Below, piece after piece: positions 37,964 through 45,799 of a stretch of DNA of 64,000 nucleotides. Position numbers and translations under genes: made by a program. The stretch's first letter is position 1; every line of letters begins with the position of its first letter. This stretch comes from Hydrogenispora sp. (GTDB lineage Bacteria; Bacillota; UBA4882; UBA10575), in assembly GCA_012837705.1 (NCBI GenBank), contig DUQQ01000011.1, forward strand, positions 1-64,000, read 5' to 3'. Below the pieces are notes generated by a model that did no database searches, had not been told where the DNA came from, and worked only from the letters and a program-made list of their open reading frames with translations.

Positions 37964-38917
37964 TTACTTAACAAGCGTGGAAACATGGACTAACTCAATT
38001 CCGGCGGCTTCGAAGCGGGGCATAGCACTTTGTAGCGCGACCGCCACGCCGGGACGGGTATGGGCAATCCCAATGGCCGAGCCCGCGGTAAGGGCCTTTT
38101 CGATCAAAAGATCGATCTGGGCCGGAATGGCTTCGACGCCAGACCCATCCAGGAAAACATCGCGTACCGCTGTTGGTACACCGTGCTCGTGGGCGACGGT
38201 AGCGGCCACGGAAGTATGGATGGTTAGACTATCAATAAAGAATAAACCGGCCTGTTTTAGCTCCGCCATCAAAAGCTGCATCAAAGGTCGATCTTGTGTC
38301 CCCTTCGAGCCCATGTGGTTATTTACTCCGATAATCCCCGGCACGGCGGCCAGATTCGCGCGGAGTTGTTGGCGGATCTGTTCTGGGGAAAAATCAGTAC
38401 GTAGCACCCCTGGTCCCGGGTCGGTTTGAGGATCGAGCGGTTCGAGCGGTAAATGAAGAATCACTTCCTGATTCCGCTTGCGCGCTTCCCGGGCATGGGT
38501 CTTTGAATAGCGACCCCAGGGTAAAACGGCAAAGGTTAAGGGGATTTCCAGCTCCCAAAAGGCTTCCGTCGCTTCTTGGACAAAGCCAAGGTCATCGATG
38601 ATGATCGCCACCTGCGCCCGGGGCCGGATCGGCTGTTCAAGTGGGGACGGTGGCTTTAAAACGCCAGGGCGTGGGGGGATGCGGGGCTTCGGGCGCCAGG
38701 CGGACAAGAACCACTCGACGGTGGCGGTGAAACCGGGCTCTAGGGCGGTAAACTCTGGAACCGTCTGCGCGGGCCAGGACAGCGATAAAGGTGGCATTAC
38801 TATGGACCAGAGCAGATACTGACTGGCTAGGAACGCCAGGAAAAACGCGGGCAGGAGGCGGAGGTGGAAAAAGCGCCGCTGGGTCAAAGGACGGTTGGTT
38901 TGGGGTTGTGGGGCCAT
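37964..38917 (-). CDS. divergent polysaccharide deacetylase (YibQ-like)
   Basis: The 317-aa protein has an N-terminal membrane anchor (about 20-45, LLPAFFLAFLASQYLLWSIV), a proline-rich linker, then a divergent polysaccharide deacetylase domain. That domain shows VAIIIDDLGF (about 103), PLTFAVLPWGRYS, EVILHLPLEP, GVNNHMGSKGTQ and FFIDSLTIHTS. It would act outside the cytoplasmic membrane, on a glycan or peptidoglycan-derived strand. The family is common in diderm bacteria next to EnvC and CtpA. It lies 36 bases downstream of ctpA on the same strand. The substrate is unknown. Confidence 0.87.
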   Translation of the reverse strand: MAPQPQTNRPLTQRRFFHLRLLPAFFLAFLASQYLLWSIVMPPLSLSWPAQTVPEFTALEPGFTATVEWFLSAWRPKPRIPPRPGVLKPPSPLEQPIRPRAQVAIIIDDLGFVQEATEAFWELEIPLTFAVLPWGRYSKTHAREARKRNQEVILHLPLEPLDPQTDPGPGVLRTDFSPEQIRQQLRANLAAVPGIIGVNNHMGSKGTQDRPLMQLLMAELKQAGLFFIDSLTIHTSVAATVAHEHGVPTAVRDVFLDGSGVEAIPAQIDLLIEKALTAGSAIGIAHTRPGVAVALQSAMPRFEAAGIELVHVSTLVK

Positions 38918-38953
38918 TTTGACACTCCCCTTTGGGTGTAAACTTGTTTCAAA

Positions 38954-40201
38954 CTAGGCCGCTGTTCGGCGGCGGGCGAAGATCAATTGTTTTAGGACCT
39001 GGAGAGCGGTTTCGGTTTGGAGACGATCGACCGTCTGAAGGAGAACAAGGTCGATCTCCTCCGCGGCCGGTGTGGGCGCGGCCGGTAGGGTTACGCGTAC
39101 GTCGGGTTCCACGCCGGTCTGGTGGATTGAATAACCGCCAGCCGTCAGATAGCGGGCGACCGTAAAATAGAGCGCACCGCCCCCCCGGAGGGGAATTACA
39201 TCCTGGACTAGACCTTTACCAAAGGTGGTATTTCCGACTAGGACCCCGGCTTTCAAGTGTTGGATTGCGCTGGCGACAATCTCTGATGAGCTGGCACTCC
39301 ACTCGTTGATCAGTACCACCAGCGGAAAGGAGGGGTGGGGATTGGGGTACGCGTAGAAATGTTCGGTGGTGTGGTTCCGGTATTGCAGGGACACAAGGGG
39401 AAGTCCTTCGGCCCCGGGGAGAAACTGACTGGCGACCTCTAGCGCCGAAAGGAGTAGCCCGCCCGGGTTATAACGTAGATCCAAAACAATCCCTGCCACC
39501 TGCTCTGCGGTGAAAATTTGTAGGGTCCGTTTCAAGTCCTTTCCGGTCTCCTCGGTGAACTGGGTAAGGGTGATCCAGCCGATCTTGCCCACTTGTGGAT
39601 CGGAACGGATCGCCCATTCAATGGAAGGATCGATTAAGGCCCGGGTTAAGGTAATATCCTGTGCGGGTCGGACCCCGCCCCGTTGGACCGTCAGGACTAC
39701 GGTGGTGCCGGGGGGGCCCAAAATGGCCCCGGCGGCGGCTTCTTTGGATAAGCCGGCGGTTGGTTGATGGTTGATCGCTGTAATCCGGTCACCCGGTTGT
39801 AAACCAGCCCGGGCAGCAGGAGAATTGTTTATTGTTTTGAAAACGATCAAGTGGCCGTCGGTATACTCAAGATAGAGGCCTATTCCACCATAAACGCCTT
39901 TGTTCTCCTCCAGCAACCGGTTGTACTCCATCGCCGTCAGGTATTGAGTATAAGGATCGCTTAAGCTAGCCAAAAGGGCAGGAACATTACCGGTTTGTAG
40001 GTAGGTCAGGACTAGGCGGAAAAGGCTTAAGGGTTCAAAGAACTTTATTTTGAGCAAAGGAATTACTTGGCAAGCTAAGCCCAGATCCCTGTACTTACCT
40101 TGGGTTAAGGCAAAACCGTACCCAAAAAAAGCAGTTAGCAGTAAAATAACGAAGATAAATCCGATCGTCCGCTGCCGGAAAAGATTAAGCCGTAAAGTCA
40201 C
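38954..40201 (-). CDS. ctpA: S41-family carboxy-terminal processing protease
   Basis: Tail-specific protease exported across the membrane. The 415-aa protein has an N-terminal anchor (TIGFIFVILLLTAFFGYGFAL), a PDZ domain (about 100-185, containing SPAARAGLQPGDRITAINH) and the S41 catalytic core with the Ser in NEWSASSSEIVASA and the Lys in NTTFGKGLVQD. In Firmicutes such enzymes process envelope and sporulation substrates. The start at 40201 reads MTLRLNLFRQRT. It is 75 bases downstream of ftsX; the gap holds no gene. Confidence 0.93.
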   Translation of the reverse strand: MTLRLNLFRQRTIGFIFVILLLTAFFGYGFALTQGKYRDLGLACQVIPLLKIKFFEPLSLFRLVLTYLQTGNVPALLASLSDPYTQYLTAMEYNRLLEENKGVYGGIGLYLEYTDGHLIVFKTINNSPAARAGLQPGDRITAINHQPTAGLSKEAAAGAILGPPGTTVVLTVQRGGVRPAQDITLTRALIDPSIEWAIRSDPQVGKIGWITLTQFTEETGKDLKRTLQIFTAEQVAGIVLDLRYNPGGLLLSALEVASQFLPGAEGLPLVSLQYRNHTTEHFYAYPNPHPSFPLVVLINEWSASSSEIVASAIQHLKAGVLVGNTTFGKGLVQDVIPLRGGGALYFTVARYLTAGGYSIHQTGVEPDVRVTLPAAPTPAAEEIDLVLLQTVDRLQTETALQVLKQLIFARRRTAA

Positions 40202-40276
40202 GCCCTTCGTCTCCTTTATCTTTATCTGCCGGGGTGATTCCCTAAGAGCATATGAGGGGAGCAGGGCGGTTATAAC

Positions 40277-41149
40277 TTAAACTTTGAGGTGTCTTTTGAG
40301 CGAAACGTGGCTCCCGAGACCGCCAAAGAAAAGCCCCATGCCCAAAAGGACAGCCATCAAGATTAATTCAAGCTCTGGTCCGGATAAAAGCGGAAGAAAA
40401 CGGCGATAAAACTGTATCTTTTGGATGAGGAAAGCGTAGCCTTCCTTTAAAATTAATAAAGCCAGGCCAGCACCGAGTAAGCCCAGAATAATTCCTTCCA
40501 GGAGGAAAGGCCAGCGGACAAAGGAGTCGGTCGCGCCAACTAACTTCATAATCTCAATCTCTCTGCGGCGGGCGTAAACGGTCAGTTGAATCGTGTTGAT
40601 AATGATATATAGGACGGCAAAAGCTGTTAAGAAAAGGAGCGCAAGCCCGAAGACCATGATCAAGCGGATTGCGATTTCAAGAAACCGCACAAAGTCTTGC
40701 TTGAAAACGACTTCTTCCACACCGGGGACGGCCGATGCCAAACGTACCAAACTCTGGAGGTCCGCCGTTTCCAGCAAGGAGAGGTTAAAAGCCGCCGGTA
40801 AGGGGTTTTCCCCTTCAAGGAAAAGGTTCTGATTACCGAGCATCTTTTCTAATGACGCTGCCCCTTCTGCTTTGGAGACATATTTAACACTTTTCACCCC
40901 GGGCAGGGCGGCTAGTTCAGCACCGATCTTTTCCGGATTCTTCACCGTTGGTTCCAGAAAAACGCGGATTTCAATCTCATCCCAGGCCAGAACGGTTAAA
41001 TGGTGGAGATTGGCTGTTAGTAAAAAAAACAGCCCAAAGAGGAAAAGCCCAATGGTGATGATCCCCAAGGCAGTTAAAGTCATTACTCGATTGCGGACCA
41101 ATCCACGCAGGGCCTCGCGGAGAAAATAAAAAAAGGTTCTAGGTTTCAA
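40277..41149 (-). CDS. ftsX: cell division permease-like protein FtsX
   Basis: FtsX pairs with FtsE in a non-transporting ABC complex that activates peptidoglycan hydrolases at the septum or, in Bacillus, during elongation and sporulation. The 290-aa protein has one N-terminal membrane segment, an extracellular domain (about 60-150, WDEIEIRVFLEP, LPGVKSVKYVSKAEG) and three C-terminal segments with the MacB-like motif RRREIEIMKLVGAT. The TTG at 41149 is 8 bases after GGAGG and overlaps ftsE by 11 bases. The longer frame from 41197 would run deep into ftsE. Confidence 0.95.
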   Translation of the reverse strand: MKPRTFFYFLREALRGLVRNRVMTLTALGIITIGLFLFGLFFLLTANLHHLTVLAWDEIEIRVFLEPTVKNPEKIGAELAALPGVKSVKYVSKAEGAASLEKMLGNQNLFLEGENPLPAAFNLSLLETADLQSLVRLASAVPGVEEVVFKQDFVRFLEIAIRLIMVFGLALLFLTAFAVLYIIINTIQLTVYARRREIEIMKLVGATDSFVRWPFLLEGIILGLLGAGLALLILKEGYAFLIQKIQFYRRFLPLLSGPELELILMAVLLGMGLFFGGLGSHVSLKRHLKV

Positions 41150-41825
41150 GGGTATAACCTCCTTTGGGCGTATCCCGAACCAGCTTACCCCGGTCAAGGG
41201 CGATTACCCGTCGGCGCATATGATCCACGATCTCCCGGTTATGGGTGGCCATAACAATGGTGGTTCCGCGTCGATTGACCTCCAGGAGCAGTTCCATAAT
41301 CCCCCAGGAAGTATCGGGGTCCAGGTTTCCCGTGGGTTCGTCGGCCAGCAACAAAAGAGGCCGGTTGACTAGAGCCCGGGCTAAACAGACCCGTTGTTGT
41401 TCACCACCGGATAATTCTGAAGGCAAGAGATTTGCCTTGTTTAGGAGGCCAACTAATTCTAAAACCGCGTAGACCCGGGGCCGAATCAAACGGGCTTTGG
41501 TTTCAATTACTTCCAGGGCAAAGGCGACGTTTTCATAGACCGTTTTTTGTGGTAATAGTTTATAATCTTGAAAAATAACGCCGATATTCCGGCGGAGGTA
41601 GGCGATCTCTCTTTTTTTGAGGTAAGCCAGGTTTTGCCGGTTAACGGCAATCAGGCCGGAAGTAGGGACCTCCTGGCGGATGATCAAGTTTAGAAAGGTG
41701 GATTTACCGGCACCACTCGGACCGACCAGAAAAACGAACTCCCCCTTCTGGACCGTAAGGGAAACCTGATCTAAGGCCACGACACCGTTGTTGAAGATTT
41801 TCGTGAGCTTCTTTGCGATTAACAA
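41139..41825 (-). CDS. ftsE: cell division ATP-binding protein FtsE
   Basis: ATPase partner of FtsX. Walker A GPSGAGKSTFLN (about 35-46), signature LSGGEQQRVCLARAL and Walker B LLLADEPTGNLDP are all intact. I choose the TTG at 41825 (MLIAKKLTKIFNNG), which is 8 bases after GAGG and places the first strand where other FtsE proteins begin. A GTG at 41834 would add three residues but overlaps the ribosome site. The coupled order ftsE-ftsX is standard. Confidence 0.95.
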   Translation of the reverse strand: MLIAKKLTKIFNNGVVALDQVSLTVQKGEFVFLVGPSGAGKSTFLNLIIRQEVPTSGLIAVNRQNLAYLKKREIAYLRRNIGVIFQDYKLLPQKTVYENVAFALEVIETKARLIRPRVYAVLELVGLLNKANLLPSELSGGEQQRVCLARALVNRPLLLLADEPTGNLDPDTSWGIMELLLEVNRRGTTIVMATHNREIVDHMRRRVIALDRGKLVRDTPKGGYTLET

Positions 41826-41901
41826 ACGAACCACCTCTTAATGGGGCTATTAGATCTTTTTTCGACAAGCCCAAACAATCTCCTTCAGCTAATACGGTAA
41901 A

Positions 41902-41930
41902 CAAAAAACCCACCCCTTTAAGGGTAGGCT
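41902..41930 (-). terminator. intrinsic terminator after the 116-aa gene
   Basis: CCCACCCCTT and AAGGGTAGG (41909-41928) form a stem, with TTTTTTG following on the minus strand and TTTTTATTTTT on the plus strand. It insulates ftsEX from the gene upstream. Confidence 0.7.
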
Positions 41931-41932
41931 TT

Positions 41933-42283
41933 TTATTTTTTATAGTAGAAAAGATAGCCGTTCGGTGGTGACGAGCGGATTTCCTTGAGCGAAGGCAAGG
42001 TGTGCATTAAACGAAACTCAAGGCGAATAAAGGTGTCAAAATCCAAGATCCATTCTAATTCAGCCAGGGCCACGCGGCGCAGTTCACCGTCTTTCCGAAA
42101 GAGAATCTCCATTTCCGTTCCCGGTGGGAGGTGCGCCTTTCTGATGTCGGCAAGGAGTTCAGGCTCAATTCCTTCTACGGGGTAGGATAAGTGGTAGAAA
42201 AAACCGCTGCCTAGCGTGGAAATGGTCTCTGGCGTCCAGTCTTTATTCACGATCAAGCGAACGCTCTTTTTCCTGGTTCCCAC
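41933..42283 (-). CDS. 116-residue protein of unknown function
   Basis: I do not recognise this family. The GTG at 42283 follows AAAGGGGGA with good spacing, and codon use resembles the neighbours, so it is probably real. The product is soluble and mildly basic, without signal peptide, membrane segment or cysteines. It contains VRLIVNKDWTPETISTLGSG, then alternating strands and acidic helices (RVALAELEWILDFDTFIR), and ends GYLFYYKK. It has its own terminator. Upstream on the same strand lie copy B of the dispersed repeat, a terminator and the argG-like mini-ORF. Confidence 0.6.
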   Translation of the reverse strand: MGTRKKSVRLIVNKDWTPETISTLGSGFFYHLSYPVEGIEPELLADIRKAHLPPGTEMEILFRKDGELRRVALAELEWILDFDTFIRLEFRLMHTLPSLKEIRSSPPNGYLFYYKK

Positions 42284-42328
42284 TTTTGTCCCCCTTTCTC
42301 CTTGCGGTGGTTATTCAAGGTATGGTGT

Positions 42329-42480
42329 CCTACTAGAAAATACCAGTCTGTCCTTCGCGCGGTTAATTCCAGCAAATTAGGCTAGGGTTACCGCTGCGAA
42401 GGACCAGGCGCTGTTTGCCTCAGGGCTTGTCGCCCACCTGGCTTTGCCCGATCTGACCTCGTTAGATCAAAGCTGGGCGA
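42329..42480 (-). repeat. dispersed structured repeat, copy B
   Basis: On the minus strand, AGCCAGGTGGG plus GACAAGCCC (plus 42423-42443) is followed by a 9-bp perfect stem GTCCTTCGC (plus 42396-42404 read in reverse)/GCGAAGGAC (plus 42350-42358). That stem encloses a GCGGT/ACCGC hairpin (42390-42394 and 42359-42363). The tail GACAGACTGGTATTTTCTAG ends about 50 bases before the 116-aa gene. A GCCC...GGGC hairpin with inner GATCT/AGATC precedes it (42445-42478). The folding capacity suggests a transcribed RNA or a REP-like element. Confidence 0.65.
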
Positions 42481-42510
42481 TGACCTTAAAGTATTATATG
42501 AAAGGGGGAA

Positions 42511-42540
42511 AAAAAGGGTGTCACCAAGGGGTGACACCAT
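42511..42540 (-). terminator. strong intrinsic terminator (minus strand)
   Basis: On the minus strand, GGTGTCACC-CCTT-GGTGACACC is a 9-bp perfect stem followed by CTTTTTTT. It must end a minus-strand transcript coming from 42.6 kb, where the only frame is the 27-codon argG-like ORF whose stop lies within the stem. Confidence 0.85.
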
Positions 42541-42604
42541 GAGCGGTAATAATCGATGTATCAAGCCCACCCAAAGAGGCCAACACTACTTGGGAAATAG
42601 TCAT
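42521..42604 (-). pseudogene. 27-codon ORF resembling the N-terminus of argininosuccinate synthase
   Basis: The frame reads MTISQVVLASLGG and then LDTSIITAHGVTPW before TGA. VVLAxxGGLDTSII is the start of ArgG, where the normal text is VVLAYSGGLDTSI; here YS is replaced by SL. The last residues are encoded by the terminator stem. It may be a deletion remnant of argG joined to its terminator, or a leader-type short peptide. A -10-like TATAAT lies 31 bases upstream, and the ribosome site is weak (AAAGGCGG). No argG body follows. Confidence 0.4.
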
Positions 42605-42895
42605 CGTTATGGCCGCCTTTGCGCTGTGATTCTAATTATATAAAGAGCGAACGTCCAAAAGCCATTTTTGCCCTTTCGTAATCTGCCGTTGAAACACGAT
42701 ATGGTCGAGGTTAAATTTTTACAAAAATAACGCATAATCTTGCAGGAAGCCGTTCTTTTTCACAGAATTTAAAAAAGAGTTATCCTCTGTGCATCCCTGT
42801 TCCGCTCTGATGCCCACAGGCACTGAGGGACGCAAAGGAGGAAATCTTCGGGTACAATCCGGTATTTATAATTATTCTGCTAGGAGGTTGGTAGA

Positions 42896-44209
42896 GTGAA
42901 GAAAAAAGTGATTATCATGGGCGCGGCAGGAAGGGATTTCCATAATTTCAACACCTTTTTCCGGGATAACGAGAATTATGAGGTCCTGGCCTTTACCGCA
43001 ACACAGATCCCGGATATCCACGGGAGAAAATATCCGCCGGCATTGAGCGGGCGGCTCTATCCGGAAGGGATCCCCATTTACGACGAGGAGGATTTAGAGG
43101 CCCTGATTAAGGAGAACGGCGTGGACGAAGTGATCTTTGCCTACAGCGATGCCTCCCACGAATATGTGATGAATCGGGCCTCGCTTGTCTTGGCCGCTGG
43201 TGCGGATTTTCGACTGATGGGGCCGGAGACTACCATGCTTAACGCCAATGTTCCGGTGATTTCGGTCTGCGCCGTCCGGACCGGCGTCGGCAAAAGCCAA
43301 ACCACCAGAAAAGTAGCGCAGATTATTCAGGAAATGGGGAAAAAATTAGTTGTCATCCGCCACCCTATGCCCTACGGTGACCTGGAAAAGCAGGCCTGTC
43401 AACGGTTTGCCACCTATGAGGACTTGGATAAACACGACTGTACCATTGAAGAACGGGAGGAGTATGAACCCCATATTGAAAAAGGCTTTGTGGTTTATGC
43501 CGGTGTCGACTACCAACAAATACTAGCCGCGGCGGAGAAGGAGGCCGAAGTCATCCTGTGGGACGGCGGTAATAACGACCTGCCCTTTTACCGTCCTCTG
43601 CTCAATATTGTCCTTGTCGATCCGCACCGGCCCGGGCATGAACTACGCTATCATCCTGGTGAAACCAACTTCCGCATGGCCGATGTCCTGCTCATCAATA
43701 AAATCGAAACCAGTTACCCTGAGAATATCGACAAGGTTCGGGCCAATATCCGGCTGGTCAACCCAAAAGCCACCGTCATTGAGGCTGCTTCGCCCATCTT
43801 TATTGACCAACCCGGTCTTTTGGCCGGTAAACGGGTTTTAGTGGTGGAGGACGGTCCCACCCTTACCCACGGTAACATGGCATACGGTGCCGGTACCATT
43901 GCTGCCAACAAATACGGCGCCGCTGAACTGGTTGACCCCCGCCCCTACGCCGTGGGCAGTATCATCGAGACCTTCGCCCGGTACGGCCACCTTTCCAATG
44001 TCCTTCCGGCCATGGGCTACGGTAAAAAGCAAATTACGGAACTGGAGGAGACGATCAATCGGGCGGACGCCGATGCGGTAGTCATTGGTACCCCTATTGA
44101 TCTCCGGCGTCTGATTAAGATTGATAAACCGGCGGTTCGGGTCCGTTATGAACTGCAGGAGATCGGCGAACCGACACTGGAAGAGATCATCAAGGAAAAG
44201 CTGGGATAA
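42896..44209 (+). CDS. cyclic 2,3-diphosphoglycerate synthetase-like GTPase-fold protein
   Basis: The 437-aa protein matches the COG2403 family, annotated from archaeal cyclic 2,3-diphosphoglycerate synthetase. It has an N-terminal Rossmann-like region (VIIMGAAGRDFHNFNTFFRD, about 5-24), a P-loop-like VRTGVGKSQTTRKV (about 127-140), EVILWDGGNNDLPFY, VDPHRPGHE and the NKIE base motif. Whether the bacterial members make cDPG is not established; a metal-chaperone or other NTPase role is possible. The GTG at 42896 follows TAGGAGG. A terminator closes the single-gene transcript. Confidence 0.8.
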   Translation: MKKKVIIMGAAGRDFHNFNTFFRDNENYEVLAFTATQIPDIHGRKYPPALSGRLYPEGIPIYDEEDLEALIKENGVDEVIFAYSDASHEYVMNRASLVLAAGADFRLMGPETTMLNANVPVISVCAVRTGVGKSQTTRKVAQIIQEMGKKLVVIRHPMPYGDLEKQACQRFATYEDLDKHDCTIEEREEYEPHIEKGFVVYAGVDYQQILAAAEKEAEVILWDGGNNDLPFYRPLLNIVLVDPHRPGHELRYHPGETNFRMADVLLINKIETSYPENIDKVRANIRLVNPKATVIEAASPIFIDQPGLLAGKRVLVVEDGPTLTHGNMAYGAGTIAANKYGAAELVDPRPYAVGSIIETFARYGHLSNVLPAMGYGKKQITELEETINRADADAVVIGTPIDLRRLIKIDKPAVRVRYELQEIGEPTLEEIIKEKLG

Positions 44210-44220
44210 GAAATTCCGAC

Positions 44221-44256
44221 AAAGATCCCTACCCCAAAAGGGTAGGGATCTTTGTT
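44221..44256 (+). terminator. intrinsic terminator after the cDPG-synthetase-like gene
   Basis: A 14-bp perfect stem (AAAGATCCCTACCC at 44221-44234; GGGTAGGGATCTTT at 44240-44253) closes a 5-base loop. The downstream T-run is short. Confidence 0.75.
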
Positions 44257-44370
44257 TAGGTTGTTGTAATAACGGAGGAATTTCCATACGAAGCTGGACT
44301 TGACCAGAGAGAAAGACGGTTAATAATTGTTACGTAAAAAAACGCAAATAAAGTTCAAAAAAAGGAATAG

Positions 44371-44616
44371 CTACTTTTGGGCTGGTTGGTCCGGTTCGGA
44401 GTTTATAGGAAAGGCGGCCAAGAGAGATTTGGCTTGGGGCCAGTCTTCTGCTGGAACTTGAATTTTGAGGCCGAGGGCACCTCCGTAAATCAAACCGAAA
44501 TTACGGTCGGGAATGAAGCAGGTAATCCCGGCACCGGCGAGCAGACTTTTGATCAAGTCGGCTTCCAAGGGGTTTTGGACTTCCGTAAGTGTCCGCCATT
44601 GGGTTTGGGTAGACAT
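44371..44616 (-). CDS. DUF2007-family small protein
   Basis: The 81-aa protein matches the DUF2007 pattern: WRTLTEVQNPLEADLIKSLL, then AGITCFIPDRN, and a C-terminal VPAEDWPQAKSLLAA. These domains have a GlnB-like ferredoxin fold and are described only as putative signal-transducing proteins. ATG at 44616 with GGAGGG upstream. It lies downstream of the DUF1540 gene on the same strand but beyond a terminator. No function can be stated. Confidence 0.8.
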   Translation of the reverse strand: MSTQTQWRTLTEVQNPLEADLIKSLLAGAGITCFIPDRNFGLIYGGALGLKIQVPAEDWPQAKSLLAAFPINSEPDQPAQK

Positions 44617-44653
44617 GATCTATCCCTCCTCTTTCCGCAGGAAACTGTGGATG

Positions 44654-44684
44654 AAAAAACCGCCTGTCCTGGAGAGACAGACGG
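44654..44684 (-). terminator. intrinsic terminator after the DUF1540 gene
   Basis: CCGCCTGTC (44660-44668) pairs with GACAGACGG (44676-44684), with one mismatch. TTTTTT follows on the minus strand. Confidence 0.8.
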
Positions 44685-44693
44685 TGTTGGTTC

Positions 44694-44900
44694 TTAGGCG
44701 TTTTTGGGTTTGAAGGTCCGGCAGTAGGTGGCCTTCGATGTTTCAGCCTCGCCATAACCTTCACCCAATGTTCCGATCTCCATATCCAGGTTAACCTGTT
44801 GGTTGTCAACCTCAATGGTATCCGCAGCACAGAGGTTATTCTGCTCCCAGTATTGACAGCTATCAACGTAGCATTTTACTTTTACTTCTTTCTTCGGCAA
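44694..44900 (-). CDS. DUF1540 cysteine-containing small protein
   Basis: The 68-aa protein has the DUF1540 arrangement: KCYVDSCQYWEQNNLCAADT (three cysteines at about 10, 15 and 24) followed by a strand IEV and a last cysteine in ATYCRTFKP. The cysteine pattern suggests metal or Fe-S binding, but no role is established. The family is widespread in spore-forming Firmicutes. The TTG at 44900 is 9 bases after AGGAGGG. It has its own terminator. Confidence 0.85.
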   Translation of the reverse strand: MPKKEVKVKCYVDSCQYWEQNNLCAADTIEVDNQQVNLDMEIGTLGEGYGEAETSKATYCRTFKPKNA

Positions 44901-44945
44901 TCTTTTCGTCCCTCCTTTTTTTTAGTTTGCCCGCCCGGTATTTTT

Positions 44946-45692
44946 TTATACTCGAGCGGTAAGGAAGAGGATAAGGAGGCGGGCGCTGCCCGCCCCCAGG
45001 GCAAGCCCGGCGAAGGCCGACGGCCATCCAGCGAGGCGGATGGCAAGGGGGATCATTTCAACTAAAACAAGGATGAGCATGGCACCACCAGCGAATCCCA
45101 AAGCTGTGGCCGACCAGGGGGTGGCGATCTGGCCGAGGACGCCTCCGAGGAAAGCACCGATCGCCATGGGGCCTTCAGCCCAGAATAAAGTACGGATGAT
45201 CGACCCCCACTTGGTTTTTCCCAAACGTAAAGTGGTGGCGACCGCCATCCCTTCTGGGATATTGTGTAGTGCCATCAAGAGGGAGAGTCGCCACCAAAGT
45301 GCGGAAGAGGGATCGTGGGCGAAAACGGTTCCCACAGCCAAACCTTCCGGGAAATTGTGTAAGGCGATACCAAGACCCAATAAGCGACCGGCTTTCCGAA
45401 AACGGGCGTCCTCAATGGGGCCGGTGGTTTCTTGGTCAAGTTGCCGGAGGACGAGCAGAAAAAGGGCACCGCTCGTCATACCGGTCAACGTGTGCACCGG
45501 GCTGAGGTTCCAAGCTTCCGGGAAGAGATCCCAGATGACGACGCCAAGCATTATCCCGCCGGAAACACCCATTAACATGCTCTGTTGTTGCCGGGTTACC
45601 GTCGGCCATAATCCGGCCGCGACGCCACCTAAGCCGGCCCCACTGACCCCAACCAAAAAGCCGAGGAGAGCGGCGAAAAAAACCAGAACCAA
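44946..45692 (-). CDS. ZIP-family divalent metal transporter
   Basis: Integral membrane protein of 248 aa with about eight hydrophobic segments. The ZIP metal-binding motifs are present: LGIALHNFPEGLAVG (about 101-115) and LMALHNIPEGMAVA (about 139-152). An acidic helix WAEGPMAIGAFLGG follows. It probably moves zinc or another divalent cation; metal and direction cannot be told from sequence. The TTG at 45692 is 7 bases after GGGGG. It is transcribed divergently from the YdcZ-like gene. Confidence 0.9.
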   Translation of the reverse strand: MVLVFFAALLGFLVGVSGAGLGGVAAGLWPTVTRQQQSMLMGVSGGIMLGVVIWDLFPEAWNLSPVHTLTGMTSGALFLLVLRQLDQETTGPIEDARFRKAGRLLGLGIALHNFPEGLAVGTVFAHDPSSALWWRLSLLMALHNIPEGMAVATTLRLGKTKWGSIIRTLFWAEGPMAIGAFLGGVLGQIATPWSATALGFAGGAMLILVLVEMIPLAIRLAGWPSAFAGLALGAGSARLLILFLTARV

Positions 45693-45799
45693 TCTTCTTC
45701 CCCCTTTTATCTTCCATCTTATTCATGGCTTGCGCCAGGATATGCTCCGGCTGGAGCGGGGAGAATAAAGGCAATCGTCGACAAGAGAGGTGGAGGTAC

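Larger units (their letters stand above)
42284..42895. other. 612-base gap with repeat, terminator and mini-ORF
   Basis: From left to right the gap holds copy B of the dispersed repeat (42329-42480), a strong minus-strand terminator (42511-42540), a 27-codon argG-like ORF (42521-42604) and a minus-strand -10-like TATAAT (42635-42640). A region of about 200 bases follows in which I see nothing clear. A plus-strand TATAAT at 42867-42872 with no good -35 is the likely -10 of the next gene. Confidence 0.6.

Noticed and set aside
42329..42480. Partial RNase P RNA or a known riboswitch
   Set aside because: GAAGGACAGA recalls a short piece of RNase P RNA, but the conserved core elements of RNase P and of the common riboswitches (SAM, cobalamin, FMN, T-box, c-di-AMP) are absent.
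45040..45768. 242-codon plus-strand frame opposite the ZIP transporter gene
   Set aside because: The minus strand encodes clear ZIP motifs (HNFPEG, HNIPEG); the plus frame is low-complexity and Pro/Lys/Arg-rich, without a start site.
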